Shown: one piece after another, positions 16,743 to 25,342 of the stretch
How positions within the stretch are numbered: the first letter of the stretch is position 1
How the letters are laid out: every line of letters begins with the position of its first letter
Source: Bdellovibrio bacteriovorus
GTDB lineage: Bacteria > Bdellovibrionota > Bdellovibrionia > Bdellovibrionales > Bdellovibrionaceae
DNA: 64,000 nt
Direction: 5' to 3'
NCBI RefSeq assembly: GCF_025558485.1
Contig: NZ_CP102930.1
Location: forward strand, 3,100,001-3,164,000
Notes under the pieces: generated by a model
The model's input: only the letters and a program-made list of their open reading frames with translations
Databases searched by the model: none
What the model was told of the DNA's origin: nothing
Position numbers and translations under genes: made by a program

Positions 16743-18563
16743 TTACTTCAAACGATTCATACAATTCCAGTTGGCCTTGAAGCGATTGCCTTGAATTTTC
16801 ATCGAGGACGCCAGGGCCAGACACTCGGAACGGCTTAGTTGGTTTTGTTGGGACAGTTTGGACCAGCAGAACCAGCGAACATCATCCGAGTTTTCCGGAT
16901 CGGGGATATAGTCGGCAGAGGCCAGGCAAGCCCCCAAATGAATGTCTTTTTCAAAGCGGGTCAGACAGCTCCAGGCAATGCCGGTCACACTTTGAGTTTC
17001 AAACTGACCGGCAAATTCATGACATTTCACCGGGGAATCGATCACGGTTTCGTAGCTGTTATAGCAGCCCCAGCGTGCACCATCGCGGTCGGAACTGTCC
17101 GGGCGGGAAGCGGCACTTTGTAAGCAGGCCTGCACATCGGCACTTAACCATTCCGTCGGACTGTTTAATCCCGTGCTGTATTTTAGTTCAAGGCGATCCC
17201 GGCGCGGCCATTGGGTGGAAACCTTTGTGAGTTCGCGATAGTCCTGTGAATGGAAATGGCCCTTCAGTGCACGCAGGGATTCACGGCGCAGAGAGGGGTC
17301 TGAACTATACATCATTTCCTTCAGCAGGCTTTCCACACCCATATCATAGCTGCCGAAACATTGGCTTAGGCGGGGGATGAACTGATAAGCCTCCGGGGAG
17401 GTGCGCAGCCATGCGGATTTCAGTTCGATGTTTTTAAGCTGATCTTTCATGGCACAGAATTGGTCTGTTACGATAAAGTTCAACCCTTCATTCAGGCGCT
17501 GGCGAATCATTTGTTCCTGCTGGTCAAATTTCACGACTTCAGGAATCAATCCCAATTGCGCTTGCAGGTCCACGATCTGTACTTTCATTTTTAATGGCAA
17601 AGAACGGGCAATGCTCAGCTCGGTGAAGAAGGATTCAAAATTACGACGAACTTCTGTGGAATTTTCCAGAGTTTCCTTCAGCATCATCATAAATACCGGA
17701 TTTTCGGTGGCTTCCAGCAGGGGCTCGTAATATTTTTTTAAATGAAGTTTTTTCGACAGAAACGTGATGGCGTCCTGATTGTGATTTGGGCTGTTGGAAA
17801 ACGCATTGCACGTCAGGGTTTTATAGTTCTGATCCAGTTCCTTGCGGGGTTCCACAATGCGATAGCTGCTGCCAGCAAAAAGTTTGTTCAGGCGTGCGGT
17901 GTCCGGGCCTTTGCTAAAGAAGATTTCCGCGTTGGTTCCGCGCAGGGCCTGACGCAGTAAAGGACCTGCGACTTTCCCCAAGGGGCCCGTGCTGGCAAAC
18001 CCATGCAGGCGTTCGGCGTGGGGGAATGCGGACGCAAAGATCTGACTGATGCTCATGCCAAAATCAGAATAACGGGAAAAAGCCACACGTTCCGCCAAGT
18101 CGCGAGGGAAGCCGTTTTTGATAAGTACTTCCACGTATTCTTCAATGGATCTTTTGTCGCGGGTTTTGGTTGCCAGTGTGTTACAGCCCATCAGGAAGAC
18201 ATCTTTGGGTTTTTTCAGAATTCCCGGGCAGGAATTGGAACAGCTTAAGCGTTCCAGTTCTTTCAGATCCAAAGTGGTGCTGACGCCTTCACCGAAAAAG
18301 ACCCCGCCAAAATGACCGGAGACCAGCAGCACATCGCATTCGATACCGGCATTGCAGGCTTGTTGCAGCCAGTATGGATTTTTGTTCTGAGTTGGAACCA
18401 GTTCAATGATCTCGACTTTTTCTGAAGCATAAAGGTCTTGCAGGACCTGCTTTTCATCAGCCGAGTTCAGCGTCATGGTGCAGATTTTTTTAGTGCCGGC
18501 CTGACTGCAAACAGTCAGCAGGGTGAACAGCGCATTTATGAAAATAAGCCACATTGGTTTCAT
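16743..18563 (-). CDS. Secreted protein with caspase-like His/Cys motifs and W-x-C repeats
   Basis: I do not recognise the 606-residue protein as a whole. A signal peptide (residues 1-22) is followed by a region with LLVSGHFGGVFFGE (H84) and DVFLMGCNTLA (C127), each after a predicted hydrophobic strand. This spacing is what clan CD proteases (caspase, CHAT, gingipain-like) show for their catalytic His-Cys pair, so a periplasmic or exported cysteine protease is a reasonable inference. The middle has an alpha-helical stretch with one HEAT-like element (DPSLRRESLRALKGHF). The last ~130 residues hold four W-x-C elements about 40 residues apart with intervening cysteines, probably disulphide-bonded modules. 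It sits alone on the - strand between murC and the chemoreceptors. Confidence 0.7.
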   Translation of the reverse strand: MKPMWLIFINALFTLLTVCSQAGTKKICTMTLNSADEKQVLQDLYASEKVEIIELVPTQNKNPYWLQQACNAGIECDVLLVSGHFGGVFFGEGVSTTLDLKELERLSCSNSCPGILKKPKDVFLMGCNTLATKTRDKRSIEEYVEVLIKNGFPRDLAERVAFSRYSDFGMSISQIFASAFPHAERLHGFASTGPLGKVAGPLLRQALRGTNAEIFFSKGPDTARLNKLFAGSSYRIVEPRKELDQNYKTLTCNAFSNSPNHNQDAITFLSKKLHLKKYYEPLLEATENPVFMMMLKETLENSTEVRRNFESFFTELSIARSLPLKMKVQIVDLQAQLGLIPEVVKFDQQEQMIRQRLNEGLNFIVTDQFCAMKDQLKNIELKSAWLRTSPEAYQFIPRLSQCFGSYDMGVESLLKEMMYSSDPSLRRESLRALKGHFHSQDYRELTKVSTQWPRRDRLELKYSTGLNSPTEWLSADVQACLQSAASRPDSSDRDGARWGCYNSYETVIDSPVKCHEFAGQFETQSVTGIAWSCLTRFEKDIHLGACLASADYIPDPENSDDVRWFCWSKLSQQNQLSRSECLALASSMKIQGNRFKANWNCMNRLK

Positions 18564-18661
18564 GCCCAGACAGGGTGCAAGATTCTGTCCACTTACGGAG
18601 GGAAATTAAAGGCTTACGGTCGTCTATGGCCTGAGCAAGTGACGAAGAGGGGCGGGGAAAT

Positions 18662-18692
18662 AAAAAAAGGGCGTCTCGTTTTGAGACACCCC
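18662..18692 (-). terminator. Intrinsic terminator after the first haem chemoreceptor
   Basis: Read on the - strand, GGGGTGTCTC and GAGACGCCC form a stem with one mismatch and a 5-base loop, followed by T7. It lies just beyond the stop at 18700. Confidence 0.85.
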
Positions 18693-18699
18693 TTTTCTT

Positions 18700-20346
18700 T
18701 TAGGAAACCTTGTTCAGAGGCAGAAGGTCTTCATGGCTTGGTGCGGGCCGGGAAGGCCGTGCCACAGGCGGCGGTGTCTTTCTGGTGGTCATCGCCGGTG
18801 GCGGAGTCTGAGACGGCGCTATTTGTTTCTGACCTTCCACGATTGAGATCAGTTCCTGCACCATCACGTGCATTTGCTGGGATCTGTCTGACAGAACTTC
18901 CGCTGCCGAAGCACATTCACTTGCGGCAGAGGCGTTGTTCTGGGTCACCCGATCCAGTTCGTTGATGGACATGTTAATGGAAGTCACCCCTTGGGATTGT
19001 TCGCTGCTGGCTGTGGAAATTTCAATATTCAAGGCGGTCAGCTTTTCGATCTGAAGAACAATTTCATTCAGCATTGTGCCGCTGGCCTGAACCACTTCAT
19101 GGCCGCCTTCAATTTTTTCCACACTGTCCTGAATCAGGTCGGCAATCTCTTTGGCAGAGGTCGCACTTCTTTGAGCCAGAGCACGCACGGCTTCGGCAAC
19201 AACGGCAAAGCCTTTGCCCTGTTCCCCGGCGCGAGCAGCTTCGACGGCGGCGTTCAAAGCCAGAAGATTTGTTTGGAAGGCGATATCGTCGATCACGGAA
19301 ATAATTTCCTCGATTTTTTTTGAGCTTTTGGCGATTTCGTCCATGGACTGAATCAGTTTTTCCACTTCATCTTTGCCGTTACGCGCTTTTACCTGAGCGG
19401 TTTCTGCCAGGACGCGGGCTTCGTTGGTGTGTCCCGCATTCAGCTTGATCATGCTGGACATTTCCTCGGTCGCGGCCGTGGTTTGTTCAATCGAGGATGC
19501 CGCAGTGGTTGCCGCTGTGCTTAGATCCTGCGAGGACTTGGAAATTTCCTGACTTGCCTGCGCAACGCCGGTTCCGGTTTCCTGCAATTTTTCAGCGATA
19601 CCGGAAAGCGCTTTCATTGGTTTTTTCAAAATCAGATACGACAGCGCCAGTGTCAGCAAAGACAGGCTGGCGGACCACAGGATGATGTACCAAGTAGCGT
19701 CTGTGGCTGCGGCCTGAATCTTTTCTTTGGTGGAAATAACGGCGAAGCCACCGTGCAATTTGCCGTCGCTCCAGTTTTCCATGGGGTAACCCAGAATGTC
19801 CTTGCCGTTTTTCCACGGGGATTTTTCAGGGGCACCATGACAGGTCATGCAACCCTGAGCCTCGGTCAGACGCACGGGACGATACACGATGATTTCATTT
19901 TCAGTCGTGGCCGTAAGTTCCTGAAGTTTGGGGTCTGCTTCAAATTTTTTCAGAATGGCCATTTCCGCTTCAGTAGCGCGGTTGTCGGCGTTGCGGGGTT
20001 CGTCGGAAAAGATTCTGAATTTATAGCCTTCCTGCTCGGCCCCTTCGGCGCCGACTTTCATTGCGGCAAAGATCGGAACCTGTTTTAGAATTGTCAGTTT
20101 CGCATCTTTGGGAAGATTGCCATCGGGATGCTCCTGAAGAGCTTTTTCCACGCTGGCGTCCAGACCGCCCTGGGAAGCGATGTAGGAACGAACGGCCTCC
20201 AGACGTGAAAGAATCGCCTGGGACTTTTCAATCAGCTGGATTTCGCCTTGCGAATAAATGCGGGACGATGAAATGAACACCGCGGCCGCAGTACAGATAA
20301 TGCAGGCGATAGCGATATTCAGCATAACCTTTGTATTGAACTTCAT
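18700..20346 (-). CDS. Methyl-accepting chemotaxis protein with c-type haem (Tll0287/DUF3365-like) sensor
   Basis: The protein (548 residues) has a membrane segment at about 8-28, a periplasmic domain carrying CMTCH (C166, C169, H170), a second membrane segment near 208-232, and a long cytoplasmic coiled coil with the receptor tip ([23 protein letters not shown]). CxxCH attaches haem c covalently in the periplasm; the surrounding YRPVRLTEAQGC and CHGAP context fits the Tll0287-like (DUF3365) family, which is linked to redox or gas sensing. A canonical HAMP is not obvious. The Pro-rich tail ends without a CheR-binding pentapeptide that I can recognise. It is paralogous to the protein at 21468-23003. 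Confidence 0.92.
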   Translation of the reverse strand: MKFNTKVMLNIAIACIICTAAAVFISSSRIYSQGEIQLIEKSQAILSRLEAVRSYIASQGGLDASVEKALQEHPDGNLPKDAKLTILKQVPIFAAMKVGAEGAEQEGYKFRIFSDEPRNADNRATEAEMAILKKFEADPKLQELTATTENEIIVYRPVRLTEAQGCMTCHGAPEKSPWKNGKDILGYPMENWSDGKLHGGFAVISTKEKIQAAATDATWYIILWSASLSLLTLALSYLILKKPMKALSGIAEKLQETGTGVAQASQEISKSSQDLSTAATTAASSIEQTTAATEEMSSMIKLNAGHTNEARVLAETAQVKARNGKDEVEKLIQSMDEIAKSSKKIEEIISVIDDIAFQTNLLALNAAVEAARAGEQGKGFAVVAEAVRALAQRSATSAKEIADLIQDSVEKIEGGHEVVQASGTMLNEIVLQIEKLTALNIEISTASSEQSQGVTSINMSINELDRVTQNNASAASECASAAEVLSDRSQQMHVMVQELISIVEGQKQIAPSQTPPPAMTTRKTPPPVARPSRPAPSHEDLLPLNKVS

Positions 20347-20453
20347 AGAATGAACCTCGCGTTCAAAAATGATTTGAGGTCCTTATCGGAGAAGCTTTGG
20401 TAATCTTCCTTACAAGTGTGATATGTGATCTGTACGATGCGGAAATCTAGTGG

Positions 20454-21380
20454 TTAGCCCCGGACGACAATCACCGGAACGGGTGACTTTGCAATCATGT
20501 CCCGCAGGTTACTGCCCAATAGAGAGGTGAACAAACCCCCACTGCTATCGTCTCCCATACAAAGCAGATCCATCGAATCTTTGGTGCTGGAAAGAAGGGT
20601 TTCCACAAACGGAGTTTTTTCCATTTCGATATAACTTTCGCAGTTGATGCCTTTGGCTTTCAAACGGGTCACGCGTTTTTCCATGGAGGCCACCGCATCT
20701 TTTTTAATATCGTCAAAGATGGAATCAATGCTTGGTGTTGCTTCCCCGGAAGCGAAAACATATTGCTCCACTGTGCGCAGGGTTTCTGCGGCGGAATGAT
20801 AAAGCAGAACCTTGGCACCCAGACGTTTGGCCAGACTGACGCCATAGGTTTCAGCCGCCCGGCATTTTTTTGTCAGATCGGTGGCGATCACAATGCGCAG
20901 TTCTTTCTTTTCTGAAAGGGCATATTGGTCGTTCTGTGTGCCTGGGCCTAAAATAAAGACCGGTCTTTTTACAGAGCGCACAACTTCTTCCGCAACGCTG
21001 CCTAGGAAGAAGCGATCCATGCCACTTAAAGCGCGTGATCCCAGAATCAGAGCTTCGATGTTGTGAGAGTCTTTAAGGGCGCTGGAAATTTCCCGTAAAG
21101 GGGAGCCGAACTTGACGATCAGTTTACCGGGGCGGGTGAAGCTTTTCATTACCGGCGCCAGTTGTTGGGATTTCTGTGTGATCAGTTTGGCTTTTTCGCC
21201 GGCATTCAGTGACAGACGACCTGGAATGTCTTTTAGAGTTTTGACATAGATCAAATCCACCGGGCATTGCAGGCGGACAGAAAGGTCCGAGGCAAATTTA
21301 CGATTCACCTGAGATCGTCGCAGTGTAACGTCGTCTTTGCCCTCAAGCTCATCGGCGATCAGAAGTGAATGGGAACTCAT
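20454..21380 (-). CDS. Tandem-domain universal stress protein
   Basis: The 308-residue protein contains two Usp domains. The first ends with LGSRALSGMDRFFLGSVAEEV and the second with MGDDSSGGLFTSLLGSNLRDM, each resembling the G-x2-G-x9-G-S/T nucleotide loop, followed by PVFILGPG and PVPVIVVRG strands. Such proteins bind ATP or nucleotide signals and often respond to anoxia or stress. AAGGAGG precedes the ATG at 21378-21380. It lies between two haem-sensing chemoreceptors on the same strand, with 73-107-bp gaps, suggesting a shared redox or oxygen theme (inference). Confidence 0.88.
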   Translation of the reverse strand: MSSHSLLIADELEGKDDVTLRRSQVNRKFASDLSVRLQCPVDLIYVKTLKDIPGRLSLNAGEKAKLITQKSQQLAPVMKSFTRPGKLIVKFGSPLREISSALKDSHNIEALILGSRALSGMDRFFLGSVAEEVVRSVKRPVFILGPGTQNDQYALSEKKELRIVIATDLTKKCRAAETYGVSLAKRLGAKVLLYHSAAETLRTVEQYVFASGEATPSIDSIFDDIKKDAVASMEKRVTRLKAKGINCESYIEMEKTPFVETLLSSTKDSMDLLCMGDDSSGGLFTSLLGSNLRDMIAKSPVPVIVVRG

Positions 21381-21467
21381 GGCTAGCCTCCTTCGTCGTA
21401 CTTGAAGGATAGCACTTTAAGTTCCCCGGTCCATGATTCAGATCATATTTGAGACAAAGATATGCTT

Positions 21468-23003
21468 TTACGCCGACTGTTGTTGCTTTCCTGTAATAAT
21501 AACGTTGAGTTGCTGGACTGCTTCTTCCATCACAGATGACTGACGCGTAAGCTCTTCGGAGGCCGCGGCACATTCTTCTGCGGCGGCGGCATTGGCCTGC
21601 GTGATCTTGTCCATGTCATTCAGCGCGCGATTGATCTGAGTGATCCCTTGTTCCTGCTCTCCGCTGGCAGAGGAAATCTCTATATTCAAAGACGACAGTT
21701 GTTCAATCGTTGTGACAATCTCTTTTAAAGATTCGGCGCTGGAACGAACCACCTCATGTCCGGTTTCGATCTTTTCCACGCTGTCGTTGATCAGGTGGGA
21801 AATTTCTTTGGCGGAAGTGGCGCTTCGCTGTGCCAGACTGCGCACGGCTTCTGCGACAACAGCAAAACCTTTTCCGTGTTCACCGGCACGTGCGGCTTCA
21901 ACGGAAGCGTTCAGAGCCAGAAGATTTGTCTGAAAGGCGATGTCATCAATGACCGTGATAATTTCCTCAATTTTTTTAGAGCTTGCAGAGATATCATCCA
22001 TGGAGGCTGTCAGCTTGTGCACTTCGCTTTCGCCAAGGCGCGCTTTTTCCTGTGCCGTTTGGGCCAGATCGCGGGCCTGATTGGCATGCTGACTGTTCAT
22101 TTTCACCATGCTGGAAACTTCTTCTGTGGATGCGGAGGTTTCCTCGATGGAAGCGGCCGCTTTCACCGCAGAGTCACTGAGGTTCTGGCTGGAGGTGAAG
22201 ATCTCGTTGCCAGTGGTGGAAACCTGAGTTCCGGCGGTATTGAGTTTGCCAATGGCTGTCAGCAGGGCGTTCAAAGGTGAACGTAGCAGAACATAAGACG
22301 CGACCAGAATGGACAGCGTGATCAGCAGAGCCCACATTAAAATGGAAGTCGTGGTGCTGGTCGCAGCTGTTGCTACGCCGTCCGTGGAGGACGTGACAGC
22401 AAACACACCGTGCAGTTTTCCGTCCTTCCAGTTTTCCATCGGGAAACCCAGAATGTCTTTGCCATTTCCCCAGGGGCTGTTTGTCGGATTTCCGTGGCAC
22501 AGCAGGCAGCCCTGGGCTTCTGACAGGCGCACCGGACGATACACGACCACCTGCTGATTATCGCCTTCGATGATTTCCTTTAGTTCCGGATTGGCTTCAA
22601 AGCGTTTTAGAATTTCCAGTTCGGAAGTGGAGGCTTTGTTTTCCTCGCGGCGGGGAGCGGCTGAAAAAACGCGGAACTTGTATCCATCCTGTTCGGCATT
22701 TTCAAAACCCACCACGATAGAGGCAAAGATCGGAACTTTGCGCAGAAGACTTTTGCGCACATCCTCTGGCAGTTTGCCATCGGGATATGCTTCAACCGTG
22801 CGTGTGAAGTCGGCCTGAAGTTTGTCGCTAAGGGCGATGTAAGAGCGGATGGATTCCAGACGTGAAAGAATCGCGCGGGATTTATCAACCAGTTGATCGC
22901 GCCCTTGCTGGTGAATTTTTGAATAGGAGATACCAACGGCGGCGATAGTGCAGATCACACAAGATATTGCCACGTTAAGAATCACTTTGCTGCCAAACTT
23001 CAT
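21468..23003 (-). CDS. Second haem-binding methyl-accepting chemotaxis protein, paralogue
   Basis: This 511-residue protein matches the neighbouring receptor along its whole length: membrane segment at 8-28, periplasmic domain with CLLCH at the same residues (C166, C169, H170), second membrane segment near 210-235, and receptor tip [23 protein letters not shown]. It ends earlier, without the Pro-rich tail, so coupling or adaptation may differ. AAAGGAG lies upstream of the ATG. The two receptors probably arose by local duplication and then diverged. Divergent from ftsQ, so the 172-bp gap at 23004-23175 should hold promoters for both directions. Confidence 0.92.
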   Translation of the reverse strand: MKFGSKVILNVAISCVICTIAAVGISYSKIHQQGRDQLVDKSRAILSRLESIRSYIALSDKLQADFTRTVEAYPDGKLPEDVRKSLLRKVPIFASIVVGFENAEQDGYKFRVFSAAPRREENKASTSELEILKRFEANPELKEIIEGDNQQVVVYRPVRLSEAQGCLLCHGNPTNSPWGNGKDILGFPMENWKDGKLHGVFAVTSSTDGVATAATSTTTSILMWALLITLSILVASYVLLRSPLNALLTAIGKLNTAGTQVSTTGNEIFTSSQNLSDSAVKAAASIEETSASTEEVSSMVKMNSQHANQARDLAQTAQEKARLGESEVHKLTASMDDISASSKKIEEIITVIDDIAFQTNLLALNASVEAARAGEHGKGFAVVAEAVRSLAQRSATSAKEISHLINDSVEKIETGHEVVRSSAESLKEIVTTIEQLSSLNIEISSASGEQEQGITQINRALNDMDKITQANAAAAEECAAASEELTRQSSVMEEAVQQLNVIITGKQQQSA

Positions 23004-23175
23004 GATGGAACTCCTTTGCCTCCTTTGTATCGGTGAACATTACAAAAACAATATAGTTCCAAACTCGTATTCCCGGCAAAGACCTAGGTCTTGTTTTGCG
23101 GACAGCGTTTCATTGTTGGCGATCTTGTTGCTAATCTAAAAATCACGGCAGCAAAGGATTTGCGGAGTCACTTCA

Positions 23176-23922
23176 GTGAAGAAGCTCGTTTTGAAACTTA
23201 TCTTTGGATTTATTATTCTTCCGCTTTCATTGGCGGGCACGCTTTTTTATCTTAATAAAAACGGCTTTTTTGATATTGGTAAAGTGGAAGTGATTTTAGA
23301 AAATCCACCCCCGGGCCAAGAACAATTTTTGCGTCCTCACGTCGATCGTCTGGAAGCTTCTTTGGACAAGTACAAAGGCATGTCGCTTTGGAATATCAAA
23401 CTTAAAGCGGTGTCTCGTGATGTGAAGATGATGAACTGGGTTGAAAGCCTGAACATCAAGCGCAGCTGGCCGACAACTTTGTCTGTGCGAGTGCGCCCAT
23501 ACGAAGTGAAGCTTCTTTATATGGGTAAAGGTGGCAAGCTGGTGCCGATCATCAAGGGTGGTGAACTTCTTGATCCGGTTGAAGGCAAGCAGGCTCCGGA
23601 TGTTGTTCTTCTTGAAGGCGAAAGTTTCATGAAGAAAGCCGAGCTTCGCAAAAAGGCTGTTGATGTTGTTGAGCAGATTCCTGCTGAAGGATCATTCAGT
23701 CGAAAAACAATTTCTGAAATTCGTTACGACAACAAAGAAGGCTTCTGGATGACCATGATCAAAACAGGAATCCAGGTGAAAATGGGCGAAGACCAAGTGT
23801 CCTTGAAGTCGGCCCGGGTCAGTCAGGTTGTTGATTATCTCGAATCCCGCCAGTTTGACGCGCGCGTCATAGACGCGAATCTGTCAAAGAAAGTCCTTGT
23901 CAGGTTGCGTAAGGGTCCCTAA
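23176..23922 (+). CDS. ftsQ: Cell-division protein FtsQ
   Basis: FtsQ is a bitopic inner-membrane protein that links early and late divisome proteins. The 248-residue product has one N-terminal membrane segment (residues ~5-25), a POTRA-like domain starting FFDIGKVEVIL and containing MSLWNIKLKAVSRDVKMMNWVESLNIKR, then the FtsQ/DivIB beta domain (WPTTLSVRVRPYEVKLLY and later VRVIDANLSKKVLVRL-like text). The start is GTG at 23176 with GGAG a few bases upstream. Position directly before ftsA supports the call; sequence of this family is weakly conserved. Confidence 0.93.
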   Translation: MKKLVLKLIFGFIILPLSLAGTLFYLNKNGFFDIGKVEVILENPPPGQEQFLRPHVDRLEASLDKYKGMSLWNIKLKAVSRDVKMMNWVESLNIKRSWPTTLSVRVRPYEVKLLYMGKGGKLVPIIKGGELLDPVEGKQAPDVVLLEGESFMKKAELRKKAVDVVEQIPAEGSFSRKTISEIRYDNKEGFWMTMIKTGIQVKMGEDQVSLKSARVSQVVDYLESRQFDARVIDANLSKKVLVRLRKGP

Positions 23923-24042
23923 GCTTAAGTCTGGAAGACCGATCAAAGTCGGGTAGATGCCCCACTTTTTAGCCCCTTGAAATGATTTTATCGGGTGGTC
24001 TTACAGAAGCTTTATAGTTTAGGCATCCGTGAGGACTTAAGG

Positions 24043-25293
24043 ATGAGTACATCAAAACCCAAAGCTCCGGTGTTGGCTGGCTTGGACATTGGTTCGACCA
24101 AGGTCTCTTTCGTCATCGGTACAGTCAACCCCGAAGGAAAAATTGAAGTAGCAGGCGTCGGCACCGCTCCCAATACAGGGATTCGTCAGGGTGTCGTTGT
24201 TAATATCGAAGCCACTACTGATTCCATCAGAAAAGCCAAAGAAGAAGCAGAATTGATGTCTGGATACACTGTCTCAGAAGTCTGGGTGGGTGTTGCCGGT
24301 TCTCATATTTCTTCCTTCGATTCCAAGGGCATGGTTGCGATCAAGAATCGCGAAGTCACGGCCTCTGAAATCGACCGTGTGATTGAAGCCGCCAAAGCGG
24401 TTGCTGTTCCTGCGGATCGTTCTGTTCTGCATGTTTTGCCAAGAGAATTCAAAGTCGATGGTCAGGATGGGATTACCGATCCTATCGGCATGTCCGGCAT
24501 CCGTTTGGAAGCCAATGTGCACATCGTGACCGGCGGTCAAAGCGCCATCAATAATACAGTTAAATGTGTTGAAAAAGCGGGCCTGAAAATCGCGGGTCTG
24601 GTTCTTTCCCAGTTGGCTTCAGCAACGTCTGTTATTTCCAATGACGAAAGAAACCTGGGTGTGTGTGTGGTTGATATGGGTGGCGGTGCTTGTAATGCCG
24701 TGTACTTCGTCAACGGCAGCATGGCACATTCCTCTGTGATTCCGGTGGGTGGTCAGCACTTTACTCACGACGTGGCTGTGGGGCTTCGTACCCCGCAGGT
24801 TGCGGCGGAAGAGCTTAAAAAGAAGCATGGCTGTGCCATGGCTTCCATGGTGAATGAAAATGAAACTATCGAAGTCGAAGGTGTTGGCGGACGCAAGTCC
24901 CGCGTAATTCCTCGCAAAGACCTTGCGGATGTGATCGAGGCGCGTGCAGAGGAAACTCTGAATCTGATCGCCAACGATATTCGCATGAGTGGTCTGATGC
25001 CGATGCTGGGTTCCGGTATCGTGCTTACGGGCGGCGCAAGCAATCTGGATGGTCTTGTTGAGATGGGTGAGTTTGTTTTTGATATTCCGGTTCGCAGAGG
25101 GGCTCCTCGCGAAATCGGCGGCCTGACAGATGTGGTGAAGTCTGGAGAATTCTCCGCTGCTGTCGGCCTTCTGATGTATGCACTGGCGCAGAGAAAAGAT
25201 CTGCTTCAGGGACAGCAGCAGGAAGTGAACATTGGTGAATCCTTGGATGGCATCACCAAGAAGATCAAAGACTTTTTTGGACAGATTTTTTAA
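24043..25293 (+). CDS. ftsA: Cell-division actin-like ATPase FtsA
   Basis: FtsA tethers FtsZ to the membrane. I chose ATG 24043 (416 residues) because GAGG lies eight bases upstream and the actin-fold start AGLDIGSTKVSFVIG follows at the right place; the frame is open back to a GTG at 23995. Phosphate-binding motif VVDMGGGACNAVYFVNGS and adenosine motif GIVLTGGASNLDGL are visible, and the SHS2/1C region lies between. The C-terminal GITKKIKDFFGQIF is the amphipathic membrane-targeting helix. ftsZ follows about 50 bases downstream. Confidence 0.96.
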   Translation: MSTSKPKAPVLAGLDIGSTKVSFVIGTVNPEGKIEVAGVGTAPNTGIRQGVVVNIEATTDSIRKAKEEAELMSGYTVSEVWVGVAGSHISSFDSKGMVAIKNREVTASEIDRVIEAAKAVAVPADRSVLHVLPREFKVDGQDGITDPIGMSGIRLEANVHIVTGGQSAINNTVKCVEKAGLKIAGLVLSQLASATSVISNDERNLGVCVVDMGGGACNAVYFVNGSMAHSSVIPVGGQHFTHDVAVGLRTPQVAAEELKKKHGCAMASMVNENETIEVEGVGGRKSRVIPRKDLADVIEARAEETLNLIANDIRMSGLMPMLGSGIVLTGGASNLDGLVEMGEFVFDIPVRRGAPREIGGLTDVVKSGEFSAAVGLLMYALAQRKDLLQGQQQEVNIGESLDGITKKIKDFFGQIF

Positions 25294-25342
25294 TTTTACT
25301 CTGTGAGCACCCTGGGTGCTTGATTCTGTGGGGAGGATCGAA

